Shown here piece after piece: positions 52,044 to 62,989 of a stretch of 64,000 nt of DNA (within the stretch, counting starts at the first letter, position 1; each line of letters starts with the position of its first letter). The notes beneath the pieces are model-generated. The model had not been told where the DNA came from and searched no databases. It worked only from the letters and a program-made list of their open reading frames with translations. The position numbers and the translations under genes are program-made. The stretch lies in the NCBI GenBank assembly GCA_027405735.1, contig JAPEHQ010000004.1, positions 2,294,001 through 2,358,000 on the forward strand, read 5' to 3'. The DNA comes from Mucor racemosus. Taxonomy: Eukaryota > Mucoromycota > Mucoromycetes > Mucorales > Mucoraceae.

Positions 52044-53214
52044 ATTAGCTTATTTTCCTTGATGGATGGCTCGATTTTCGATATCCCAAACACACACTTA
52101 TTCATTTATATATATATAATAACTATTTAGCTAATTCTTATATTCCAAATCTAATAACAAAAACTTCTAATTTCTACATCTACGATATAAAATCAACTGT
52201 TACAGTTCTATAAGATGATAATTTTGCCGTATATTATAGCATCTAGTTTTATTATATCACATGGTAGCGTTTTATGCTAAAGCCCAATTTTGTGTAGTTT
52301 GTAATGAATGTATAATGTGATGTATTATATGCATTGTGCATGTGGAAATTTGTGGAATCAAATCCAATTTATAGCCATAAAATAATGTGTTTTTAAAAAT
52401 CTATAAATCTATGTTGACTCAAATGAGTTCTCTTGATATTGATTTAGTATTTAATATTTTGCACTTTGCATAGATTTTGTATGTATATACAGTATATATT
52501 AAGTTTTTTGTGCTGTAATGTATATAAAAAATGAATACATACCTCGTCATGTAAATGAAAATACATTAGAAGATACATCTCAGAGTATACGATTCGAAAA
52601 ATTATGCGTTGAAATATTTAGCACAGTACATATTTAGCTCAATATTTTAAGACATACCTCTAATTTCACATTGGCATCCTATAAAAATTATAAACATGAC
52701 GAAAACCATCAAATTTTGATTTAATTCAATCAATAAATATTTATAAAAATCAGTTACTAGATTATATTCCAGAAACTTCGTTATTTACTGCACTATCGAC
52801 CGCTTTGACATTTCAGCAAGGGTAACCTATCAGAATTAGAATTACTGTATTACCAATTTAGAACATCTATTAAACCATTGATGTTCTGTATACAAATCAG
52901 ACAAGGCTTTATTCCATGCGTCTATCATCATGCTACCGTATAGATACACTTTGGCAATAATTTTCTCAAGCCACAGTATAGGTTGTGAATATTTCCCTTT
53001 GAAATCAGAGTACCAAAGAGGTGTCCCTACTCTCATGTAAAGTTGGAAATTATTAGAGTCGAAATTCGCGGAAATAGGGTTTCTGCTGTAGATTTTTTAT
53101 GGCTATCTGGAAAAAGTAAGTTTCAGATAGTTTTTAAATGTTTTCAAATGTTTTGCACAACATTGCGTTGAACCACGTAAAATCTTCAAAGAAGGCGTAC
53201 TTCCACTCTATAGC
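52044..53214. other. Intergenic, no feature recognised
   Basis: 3' flank of the transporter gene and AT-rich sequence up to the R repeat. A 64-codon minus-strand frame (52842-53036) contains QPILWLEKIIAKVYLYGS but no recognisable family; it may be a decayed gene or element fragment. Confidence 0.4.
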
Positions 53215-54609
53215 TGATTAATATTTCTCCAAAAATAGAAATATTAATATCAGAATACAAGTGCACTGATCAAACATTGACCAAAATTGACCAAAATTGA
53301 CCAAGGTCTACCTAAAATTGATAATAAAAAATTGAGCATCTAAATCGCGGTATTAATTTTTTATATTTACAAGATAGATCCAACTCGAAGCTGCTTTGCA
53401 TTTTTTAATTCAGCGAAAAATAATGATTTTTCGTCGAGATAATCAAAATAATAGTTCGTATCACAGCTTAAACCCTATAGTAACGGGGCTCCAAAATCAA
53501 TTCGAAAAAAATGATCAAAAATGATTCAAAAAACCAAAATTGTTTAAATGTTGATGAACTGCAAAGTAAATAGACCTAGCGTATTAAACAGTTTTTGTAG
53601 AGTTTTAAATTCTGCATCCATCTATATAAAATTTGAAAAACTTTTTTACATAAACTTTTGCGCAAAATGCAATTGAAATTTTGAAGGTTTTTTGAAGATA
53701 TAGAACACTTTTTATAAGCATATTTAAAATATAATAAATAGCAAGGATGTGCAAATAAATTATCTATCGATCGAGCTATTATTTAACTTTCTAGCTACAT
53801 TTTTCGTAGAGAAAACAACATTTTTGTCCAAATTTTTTTCAGTTTCAGAATTTGGGATGAGGGTATACAAGGGGAAAATGGACGCCAGAAATGGAAGTAC
53901 CTTTTTGTACACATTTTTGAGGATATCTCCACGAAAAATCAATGTTTTGAAAAACTCTAAATTGGGTCTGAGAGAGCTTAACGAGCTTGATGATATGAAT
54001 GTAAAAAAATGTTGCTCGATTTAACCAATATTTTGAAACCTACTATAGAAATGTCAAAAAAAAATGAAAAAAAATAAAGGTGCTCAGAATTTTTTTATAT
54101 TAAAATATGTTATAGAGCACTTTAAAACAAGTATGTTTCACAATCAAAAAGTGTTAGTATAGCTTAATTGTTTCTGGAGATATGAAGCCTCAAAGTTTTC
54201 AATTCTTTAGCAGTGAAATACGCGTAAAAAATGTGAAACCTTAGCACTGAAAAATTAATACCAACTGCAAAAAATAGGATATTTTCGAATACTTATTTTT
54301 GAATTAAAGCTAAACATCTCAGGTACATTGGCATATAATTTTTTCTTAGTTTTATTTAGTAAAAAAAAACGCAGAGCAGGAATGAAAAATGAGACCAAGT
54401 TTTCAAGGAAAAAGCAGTGAATTTTACGCGTTTTTGAGTCTTTCATGAGATATAAAATAAATTTAGGGGTAACGTGCCACCAGCTTTAAACCTGCACAAA
54501 TTTTAACTTTTTTTAAGAGCTATCAACTCACCCAAAACTAACGATACAATAAAAAAAATCCATAACAATCATTATTTAAACCTTTGTAAACAATTGTTAT
54601 GGCTCGAAT

Positions 54610-57600
54610 TAGGATTTCACACCCAACGTATCGTATTATGGTCAACCGAGTTTGACTGTTATAACGGGCCGTTTTTTATGCAGACTCGGATGGGGGTATT
54701 CGAGTTTTTTTTTTCGTGTCACCTAAACTCGAAAGTGGGATTCGAGTTTTGGCTTTCAAAAAATATGTGAAATTGTGAAATAATCAAATATACGTACATT
54801 AACGTATAATTTGACGAAGGGTGATTTAAAAATGCTCTGATTTATTGAAATTTGAAAGATAAACGTATGAAATCATGCAAAAAATAAAAAAAAATACTGT
54901 TTAATTATGAGCTTATAAAGAGAGTTTATGTACTAATTGAATGAGTGTATTCAATTTGAATGGTAATGTAATTAGAATAAACATATGAATATCGTATGAA
55001 TATACTGTAATTGAACCATGCTTTTATACTTTAATTGTAGCGTGATGATAGAAGCATGGAATGTAGCATTGTCTGATTTGCGCTATTAAACATCATGGTT
55101 TGACAAAGGTTCTAAATAGGTAATTTGGTAATTTCTGATTCTGATAGATCATGCTTGCTTGTCTTTTATTTCATGTATACTTTATACATATACTCGTTAT
55201 TTTGAATGAAAACGTGCTTCTGTAACAACATTATTACCGCGCAAGTCATTACCATTTATAAATTGTATGCCATGAGTGAGAGTGATTTTTTGACGTAATG
55301 TTTACATACAATAAAGTAAAAGTTTTCTAATTTTTTGTATATATAAGCTACTCTATCTTTGAGGTTGAGTTCCTTAATTTTTTGTTCATCTAAACATTTT
55401 TATTATAAATAAAAGAAATGAGTGAACAGCCTCATGATAGCCATGATCCTTTTTCAATTCCAAGCCTTATCCAACGTGTTTCTTCCTATTCATCTATGGG
55501 AACTTCTTCAACTACTGCATCTTTAACTGACAGATTTAGAGGTAGTTTACCTTTTGAAGGGCTAGAAGAAATTAGGCGGCATAATAGGACAAGCAGAATA
55601 TCGATAAGGTCAGAAGTAACAGGAAAGGAGCATGATATACCATGGTGTGGAAGTGACAGGAGGGAGGCAGCAAATTATGACAACAAAGTGCACCGGGCTT
55701 GGAAATGGTGGAATATATATGGTTATGGAATGAGAGTTGATGATTTTATACATTGTACTGTAAAGAGAAGAAAAGGAGAATGCTTCGAAAAATTTTCTAG
55801 TTCAAAAGGATCAAGTACAAGCTTTCGAAAACATCTTGAAAACAAACATTTTAATCTTACTGAATCCAGACGTGAGTATTATTTTATCAATCAATCATAA
55901 ATTCGCATTCATTAACATGTTACATTGCACGTTAGATAATATAATTCTTAAATTATTGACGTTTTCGAAAGAACAAATTACTGATTGGGAAGATAAAACA
56001 GACAGAGAAAAAGAGATTTATAACTATGATTTTGTTCAAAGCTGTCTCACGCAAGAAAATAAGCCTCATCTGGACAGATATCAAAAAGAACAAGACGAAA
56101 TTGATACAATCGATGAGGAGCCCCATACAAGAGAAGCTTTTCTTAAACTATTTACTGATTTCATTATAGCTAATAGATTGACAATAAATTTTTCTGAAAA
56201 AAAAATTACTTTGGAAAAGCTTATTCAATTCAGCAGCAGAAATAGTGGAAATGATGGCTCAAAATCGTACGATCCAATACTGATACCTCCCAAGAAAAAT
56301 AAATTGAAGGATTTGCTTATTCAAAAATACTTGGATCAAAAGGAAATAATTAAAACCACTCTGCAAGAGCAAGAATTCTTAAATTTTACAACTGATTTGT
56401 GGAAGAGTGATACTAGTGAGTAAAAAGTACTACATATACTTTCTTCATTACTGACTTTATTTAATGATGCAACGTAGACAAGTACTTCATGGGAATAACA
56501 GCACATTACATCGACAAAAATTGGCAGCCGCAACAAATAACAATTGCTATTAAATACATGAAAAATGCTTCTCATTCGGGTATGCACCAATTTATACAAT
56601 TCATAAATGTTGATTTGTTTTGATACTGACATTCATAAAAAGGAAAAGATCTTGGAAAATTATTCCTTGCAGTGTTGGATGACTATGGCATCAAAAACAA
56701 ATTATTCTGCATAACAACCGATAATGCATCAAATAATGGATCAATGGGAGAATATATTGAAAAGGTAGCAGAAGATGATGAGTCTTTCAATTTCAAAAAG
56801 AAGGAAAACATGATTTCCTGTTTTGCGCACGTAATCAACATTGTACGCCACGATTTAATTGAAAAAGGGCTAAAAGCAAAAGCACCAAATGATAGCGCAA
56901 ACATGGAAGCTGTTATGGAAGATGTAAGTATTTGATTAATTACATGAAATTATTTATTGAATTAATTGGATCTAAAACCATCCAGATAAACAAAAGTGGT
57001 GCCGAGGGTAATAATCCCATTGATAGGCTTCGTAAAGGTTGCGCTAAAATCAAACTTTCTAACCAATTGACATGTGTCTTTGAATCAAATAAGAAGATAT
57101 TAAAACTGCCTGATTTAGCAATAATAGTCGACTGTTCTACGAGATGGCACTCTACAAAACATATGATAGATCGGTTCTTGGTAGTAAGAGAAGCATATAG
57201 ACTGACAGTGAATTCAGACGACGATATACGTGAAAACTGTAGTTTAAATGATGAGCAAATCCAGTATATTACTATTGTTAACGAAGTATTGACAAAATTC
57301 GAAAAAATAACAGTTTGGCTCTCAAGTCAGCAGTAAGTAGCAATATTACAGCTTTTATAAAAATAGTATACCATACAGTACTAATTAACTTCTCCAGATA
57401 TACAACTATTAATAAAACAATCGTTTTATTTAACCGTTTATTTGACCAATTGGACGCATTTCAAGAAAAAAACCCACATTTGGCAGACGCTATTCAGTGT
57501 TGCAAGGATAAGCTATCGAAGTACTATTCTAAGACTGATTTAACAAGTGTTTATGCAAATTCCACCTTGGTTGACCCGAGTCTGAAGTTTTCATACTGGT

Positions 57601-58760
57601 ACTACTTTTATCTTTCTTGTAGCTGATGATGCTTATTATTTTTATTATTTTAGGAAAGATCAAAAATGGGAGAAAAATATAATTGATGAACAAATAGCTG
57701 TTTGCAAGGAATCATTTTCCTCATTTTTAGAAAAGTATTATGCTAGAGAACTAGATGGTAGTAGTAGTAGCAAAACAGTGATGTACAGAATGATCTATGG
57801 AAATGAAGCAGGTAATTCATATCTGTTCTGTATTTTGATTTACATTACTGATATATAACATTTTTTGCATCAGGCCCATCGACATCAACAATTATGGACA
57901 TTGATAGTATTGACTCTTCCGATTCTTCTTATAATACTTCTGATGATGAAGATATAGTTGGCTCAACTCGACCATCTAGATCACAAGAAGATGAAAGATA
58001 TAAAAAGGTTCAGTTGTACGAAGGAAATGTTGACATAATCAAACATTATGTTGAAACAAATGCTGATTTGAAAAGGTACCTTGACATTGACCACAGAAAA
58101 GAGTACAAGTCGAAGCTGAAATTGCGCAGATATAAATTGCAAAATGGTAAAGCTGTCATTTATGTAATTTTGATAACATTTACTAATGGAGCATTTATAT
58201 AAAACACAATAGATGATGATGACGATGACACTAACGATGAAGACGAAGTTGCCATAACCAACATGGAACTTGGAAAAAAATATGCGACCTTGCCCCTAAA
58301 ATTTTGGAAGCAGCATGAAAATCTTTTTCCAACACTATCATTATTTGCTAAAAAATATTTATCTATTCCTGCTACAAGCGTCCCTGCCGAAAGGCTATTC
58401 TCACAAGCGAAATATGTCATAAATAATACAAGAGCCAAGCTGCATCCAGATACTGGAGAAAAAATTGTGTTGCTAACTTGCTGGCAAAGTGAATTATTTA
58501 CCAAGGTGTAATGTAAAATCATGTGCCTTAATTAGTTTTTTTAGTTGTTAAATTCATGAAATAAATATCGATGCATGATTTCATATATGTATATTAATTT
58601 GTCAAAGCTGATATTATAACGGTCTGCTCAAGACGACCCGATACTTGCTTCCACCCCGTTATTTATCTGAGTTACAAAAAAAACGGACCGTTTTCCAACT
58701 CGAATCGAATAGCCGTTTCCGTTAAAACTCGATTCAAACTCGAATCGAAGCCCATTCCTA
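54610..58760 (+). mobile_element. Complete hAT transposon, 4,151 bp
   Basis: Flanked by an exact 8-bp direct duplication, GCTCGAAT, at 54602-54609 and 58761-58768. The termini are short: TAGGATTTCAC at the left and CCCATTCCTA at the right, giving a TAGGA/TCCTA inverted repeat. Multiple ACTCGA(A/T) and GGCCCGTT-like motifs crowd both subterminal regions (about 54650-54760 and 58620-58760), as is usual for transposase binding in hAT elements. The same termini bound the 363-bp derivative at 61438, which confirms the boundaries independently. The internal gene is uninterrupted, so the element may be autonomous. Confidence 0.93.
55418..58511 (+). CDS. hAT-family transposase, apparently intact, nine exons
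   Basis: Nine exons (55418-55871, 55936-56415, 56478-56579, 56643-56923, 56986-57332, 57398-57598, 57654-57811, 57874-58146, 58213-58511) join in phase into 864 residues without a stop. A BED-like zinc finger lies at roughly residues 90-150 (AWKWWNIYG, then CFEKF and FRKHLENKHF); its Cys spacing is not the canonical Cx2C. The RNase H-like core has Asp305 in FTTDLWKS and Asp372 in TTDNASNN, followed by CFAHVINIV and STRWHST. The C-terminal hATC dimerisation region includes FWKQHENLFPTLSLFAKKYL, IPATSVPAERLFSQAKYVI and NNTRAKL. A TATA-like TATATATAAG lies 80 bp upstream. Catalytic competence is inferred only from the intact motifs; a conserved Glu was not pinned down by eye. Confidence 0.92.
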
Positions 58761-59700
58761 GCTCGAATACTTAATTTTACTATAAAAGCATTCTGTTGAT
58801 AGCCCTTGAAAATAGACGGTATTTCAAAATTTAAGCTGTGTGCTCTTAGGTGAGGGTAACTTTTGAAACAAGGATACTCTGTGACACATAACCTTCTTAC
58901 CTTAAACCCAGCTTACGTAAGCAATGCGTGAAATCAGCATTTTCGCTATCAACTTTCCGAAAAATAAAGATATAATAAATCAGAGCCATAACAATCATTA
59001 TTTAAACCTTTATGAACAATTATTATGACTTTAATAGTTATTTTTATTATAAAATCATTTTACTGATACCCAAAGTACCATTGCGAATGCAATTGGATCA
59101 AAATGTACTGTGGTGCTGCCAAGAGGGAAGCTCGTTTGCGATGTGACTATACATTCAAGTCTCTGGAGAAAAACATCCATTCTTTTCTGGATACCTCTGG
59201 TAACCTGACTCAAATCAGACATTATTTCAGAAGGTCGATGGACTACATCGAAGCTTATAGCAAATGTAGAGAAGTTGTCCAAGAAGTTAAGAAATTTGTC
59301 AAAAAAAATATTTATCTCACAGAAAATTTAGAATTCCTAAAGATTTGTTATAAAAATAAAATGTTTGTTTAAACTTATTATACTTCTCAATCTCTCAAAT
59401 AACAAATGAGCTACATTATCTGCCATGAGATGCCTCCAAAAAAAATATATATATTGAAATGACGGAGTTCCAAAATAAATAAAAATTGAAACAAAATTAA
59501 AGTTTACACAGATTTAAAGCTGGTGGCACGTTAGGTAGCATAATGCGACCAATTTATGTCTGTTTAATAGTGTCTAAAGTATATCCTAAAATTTTTTAGT
59601 ATGATGTTAGTTATAGAAAAGAGAACACGCTCCGACGTTGAAGATTAAAACTATGAATTTTTTTTTTGAAAATTCAAACTTAATATTAGAATTTATTTTA

Positions 59701-61150
59701 ACTTATCGAGTGTAGTAGTTTCTTTGTGTACTACAGCAAGTCAAAATAGGTTGTCAAGGACAGAACTAACAAAATAAATTGTAATTTGTTTATTGATTAA
59801 TTGGCAAGAAAAATAATTACATATGTTATATCAAAAGATACTAATATCAAAATACTCTGCTAAAAGATACATTTTATTAATACATTGATGCTTCGTATTT
59901 ATATGTTTTCTAAATGGTTATATGATTATCAATATTATTAATGAATTGCCGGGTATTGAGGTACTTGATATGATTTGGGAACAAATCATATACAATGGAA
60001 TCTGTGGAATTGGGAATCTGTGATTGTATCATTTGAATAAGATGTAGGATTTCTTATGTGTCATTGCTACGGATTGTTCCTGAATGTTCCTGATAGTCGC
60101 TGTTAATGCTAGTGGTTATGTATAACATTTATGATTTATCAAAATATGTTTAGGTTAAATAAAATTAGAAATTTAATCAAGTAAAGAGATATCGTTTATT
60201 GGAATGAAATTAATAGGGTTTATATACTATTTGATTTGAGGAATTAATGGTGTGGTAAGGTAGTTTAGATGTTATTTAATAGTAATGTGTTATGTTGGTA
60301 TATCATGTTGGAATATCGCACTGGCGTATTATGCTTTTGTACCATGCTTCTATACCATGCTTCTATACCATGCTTCTATACCATGCTTTTAGGAGCATTG
60401 TATAATTAATATTTAATTAAGGAACTTCCGGTTCCGGATCTGTTATTGTTTACTTTTTTGGATTTGACATGATCCGGTTTAAGAATGATACATCAATTTA
60501 GTATGAGTTACTAAATGTCATGCCATGTTGGATTTCAATAGTTGTTCCTGGATTTCTACATCTGGGTAAACTTATGATATATCAACATAAATATCATAGA
60601 GTGCGGTTGTTTAGCTTCTACATAGAAAAAAAAATCTTAAAACCATTTTTATTATATAAACTGTATTAACAGATATTGCTTTCCTGTGCAGATCAGACGA
60701 GATCTGGTATGTTCAACATTCAACATTGATGGCCGTAACTTTTATAGATTATAAAAATTTTGTTACTATATAGTAGTACAGTATATATATACACGCTTTA
60801 TCTACTACTAAATTTTTGTATATATACGTAGCGCTATTCTGTATCTATTGATTATATGCTCATTGAAAACTTCAGTTATATTTTCTAGTGAAATAAAGTC
60901 AGCTTTTGCATTACTGTACCTAGCATAATTATATGATATAGGACAAAAATAACAGATTTTTCTTTATATTTCAATCAGGAATAAAGATTTTTCTATAAAC
61001 CAAATTGCTACTGATACGCAGCAAATAGCAGTATTATATACCAACAAAAAAAAATATGGACAAATTACTCAATATTGCACAAATCGAGAAAAACAAAGTA
61101 ACAGACAAGTAGAAGGACGGCAATTAAAAAAAAAGCAAACATAGAGGGGA
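59701..61150. other. Unassigned repeat-rich DNA
   Basis: No protein family recognised. The part at 59940-60560 has promoter-like features (GGGTTTATATAC at about 60217) and could be old LTR material, but no paired copy or target duplication was found. Confidence 0.35.
60333..60384. repeat. 13-bp tandem repeat, four units
   Basis: Unit GCTTCTATACCAT; the first unit reads GCTTTTGTACCAT and the other three are identical. A partial fifth unit follows. Confidence 0.9.
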
Positions 61151-61230
61151 CGTTTGTCCTAGTTGCTAGACTTATGCGCTTTACAGCTAGTTCAAACGGA
61201 GAGGTTGTGGGTTCGAAACTCGTGTAAACG
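61151..61230 (+). ncRNA. tRNA-like sequence, possible SINE head or tRNA relic
   Basis: A good B-box-like GGTTCGAAACTC lies at 61210-61221. A T-arm-like GTGGG/TTCGAAA/CTCGT is followed directly by GTAAACG, which can pair with CGTTTGT at the 5' end to form a seven-base acceptor stem (two G-T pairs). The A box (TAGTTGCTAGA) is only partial, and I could not build a convincing anticodon arm. Poly-T follows about 60 nt later. Most likely a degenerate tRNA or tRNA-derived repeat. Confidence 0.3.
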
Positions 61231-61437
61231 GATTTTCTTCGGAACTTGTGTTTGCCGGGCTAGAAGTGCAGCTAATCACCCCCTCGCCTTTTTTTTTTGT
61301 TTTTCGTTTACCTTTCTACGCACGGCTTTCAAAAGACTACCAATTGTTTTCTTTTTTTCTCTACTCCATTATTTTTAGTGCTATTTCGGAAATCCATTAT
61401 CTTCATGAATATCTTATTTCACAAGCATAGGAGAGAC

Positions 61438-61800
61438 TAGGAATGGGCTTCGATTCGAGTTTGAATCGAGTTTTAACGGAAACGGCCATTCGATTCGAGT
61501 TGGAAAACGGCCCGTTCTTTTGTAACCCAGATAAAAAACGGGGTGGGAGCAAGTATTGGTTTGCCTTAAGGAGGCTGTTAATAGCAACATTGTCAAGTTA
61601 ATATGAGATTATGAATTGATAATAGCATATTTGGCAGTTTCACAACTTGAAGTATTTTTTCAATCCTGTTTTCGAGCTTAGCTAACAAAAAAAGAAAAGA
61701 AGAAACTCGAATACCCTCATTCGAGTTTGCATAAAAAACGGCCCGTTAAAGCAGTCAAACTCGGTTAACCGTAATACGATGCGTTGTTTGTGAAATCCTA
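61438..61800 (-). mobile_element. 363-bp MITE derived from the hAT at 54610-58760
   Basis: Flanked by an exact 8-bp duplication GGAGAGAC (61430-61437 and 61801-61808). It starts TAGGAATGGGCTTCGATTCG, the inverted right end of the 4,151-bp hAT, and ends TTTGTGAAATCCTA, the inverted left end. About 150 bp of each end are kept, and the transposase gene is gone. A classical internal-deletion derivative that could be moved in trans by the intact transposase. Confidence 0.93.
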
Positions 61801-61808
61801 GGAGAGAC

Positions 61809-62299
61809 ACATTCTGCACGCAATAATTTAATAATGTAAACTGTATTATTGTAGGCCTACTGCTGTCTGTATATTTTGATTTTGGTTTTCATCCAGTAAG
61901 TAACAAATAGAGTATTACTAATTGTAACATAAAGGCATACATAATGGAATATCTTTAGTCATTTTTCAGAAAGACTTGAAAAGAGTTCAGCGAATAACAT
62001 CGTCAATCATATTTGGATTTCTATCAGTTTCTGCTTTAGCCATCATCAGTTAAAAAATTGGTTTGTCACCAACTTTAACTTAATCTTAAAAAAGGACTTC
62101 AGGATAATTATTATTACTGCATGAACAATACTATTTAAGGCATATCACGTTTCAGTCAAGAAACACTTTATATGTAAAAGCTTGAGAATAATTCCCAAAG
62201 ATATGTTGCTTCCGTCAATCTATTATTTACCATCATGTATATTGTATGCCACATACCACCAACTACCATACTTTATCACCTCCTACAGTATCCATAAAT
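61809..62299. other. Intergenic, no feature recognised
   Basis: AT-rich sequence between the MITE and the L repeat. No open frame of interest. Confidence 0.45.
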
Positions 62300-62985
62300 C
62301 TTATGTAATCTATTGACTAGTACGACATGTATTGTAGTGCAAAGTCTTGATATTAGGATATAAGAAACTTCTAGCGTATTAAGTTTATCCAGTAATAATT
62401 ACCAAGAGCGCTTGGACCTCAATTATGACACTATATTATTTCATCCCAGCGGTTACCCAATCAAGTAGCTATCAAATCAACATCCAAGCATATTTAGTGC
62501 AGCATTGAAACAAAACAACTCACAAGCTCTGCAAGAATGATTAAATTATTATGATTGATCCATTTCCATCCATAGACTACTATCAAACAGATCTAATGGT
62601 TCAATAGTGCCTTAAATTACATCATCTCAGGATCTCAATGTCAAATCAATATACACTAAAAGGTCCTGCTTTTTTATTTAAATAAACCATATCTTCTTGT
62701 TGTTTTTATTATACATCAGAAGAAATGATTCATTACTCATTCTCTTTTAATTATATTCTTTTTTAAGTATTATTTATTATTTATCAAACATGAAAATATA
62801 CGACACAACACGTGGTTTTATTGGACAGAAATATCATATTTTGCGGATGGTTTCCTCAATTCATAGTGATCTGTGAAAGTAGAAATATAAATTTTTATGC
62901 AGGATATATGTAAATCTACCTACTATGTATAATTGGAGATTAATTGGATCAATATTCACAAGGGTGGGTTTTTTTTTCTTTTTTT
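62300..62985 (-). repeat. Sequence L, inverted copy adjoining repeat R
   Basis: Reverse-complement match to the outer parts of 13091-14290: GGTTCAATAGTGCCTTAAAT, ATCAAACATGAAAATAT and TTTTATTGGACAGAAATAT landmarks. About 780 bp present in the left copy is absent here. As in the left copy it lies directly beside R. Confidence 0.65.
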
Positions 62986-62989
62986 TTTT

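Larger units (their letters stand above)
54470..59533. mobile_element. Outer TIR element, ~905 bp without its own insertion
   Basis: The ends are perfect 21-bp inverted repeats, 54470-54490 and 59513-59533, starting TAACGTGCCACCAGCTTTAA; weaker complementarity extends about 10 bp further. Removing the inner hAT and one copy of its target duplication leaves about 905 bp. Flanks read TAGGGGTA on the left and TAGGTA on the right if the element is taken to start one base in, so a clean target duplication is not proven. An 89-codon frame (59103-59372) lies inside but shows no transposase motif, so the element looks non-autonomous. A ~80-bp segment (54520-54601) recurs in direct orientation at 58946-59027. 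Superfamily is unknown. Confidence 0.75.
53215..59700 (-). repeat. Repeat family R, copy 3, split by nested insertions
   Basis: R sequence runs from 53215 to about 54469 and resumes at about 59534. Its order across the gap matches uninterrupted copy 2: AAATAAATTTAG...CATAATG on both sides, followed by the GTCTGTTTA and CACGCTCC blocks. The 5,064-bp interruption is the nested transposon pair. The first part is very similar to copy 4 at 62990-64000. Confidence 0.8.

Noticed and set aside
53749..54024. 91-codon plus-strand frame in repeat R copy 3
   Set aside because: It lies opposite the more widely shared frame of R and is interrupted in other copies. I could not decide that it codes for anything.
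59103..59372. 89-codon frame in the outer TIR element as a transposase
   Set aside because: It is too short, and no DDE/DDD motif or DNA-binding domain is visible.
59940..60560. Possible LTR with TATA-like sequence
   Set aside because: No TG...CA ends, no partner LTR and no target duplication were found.
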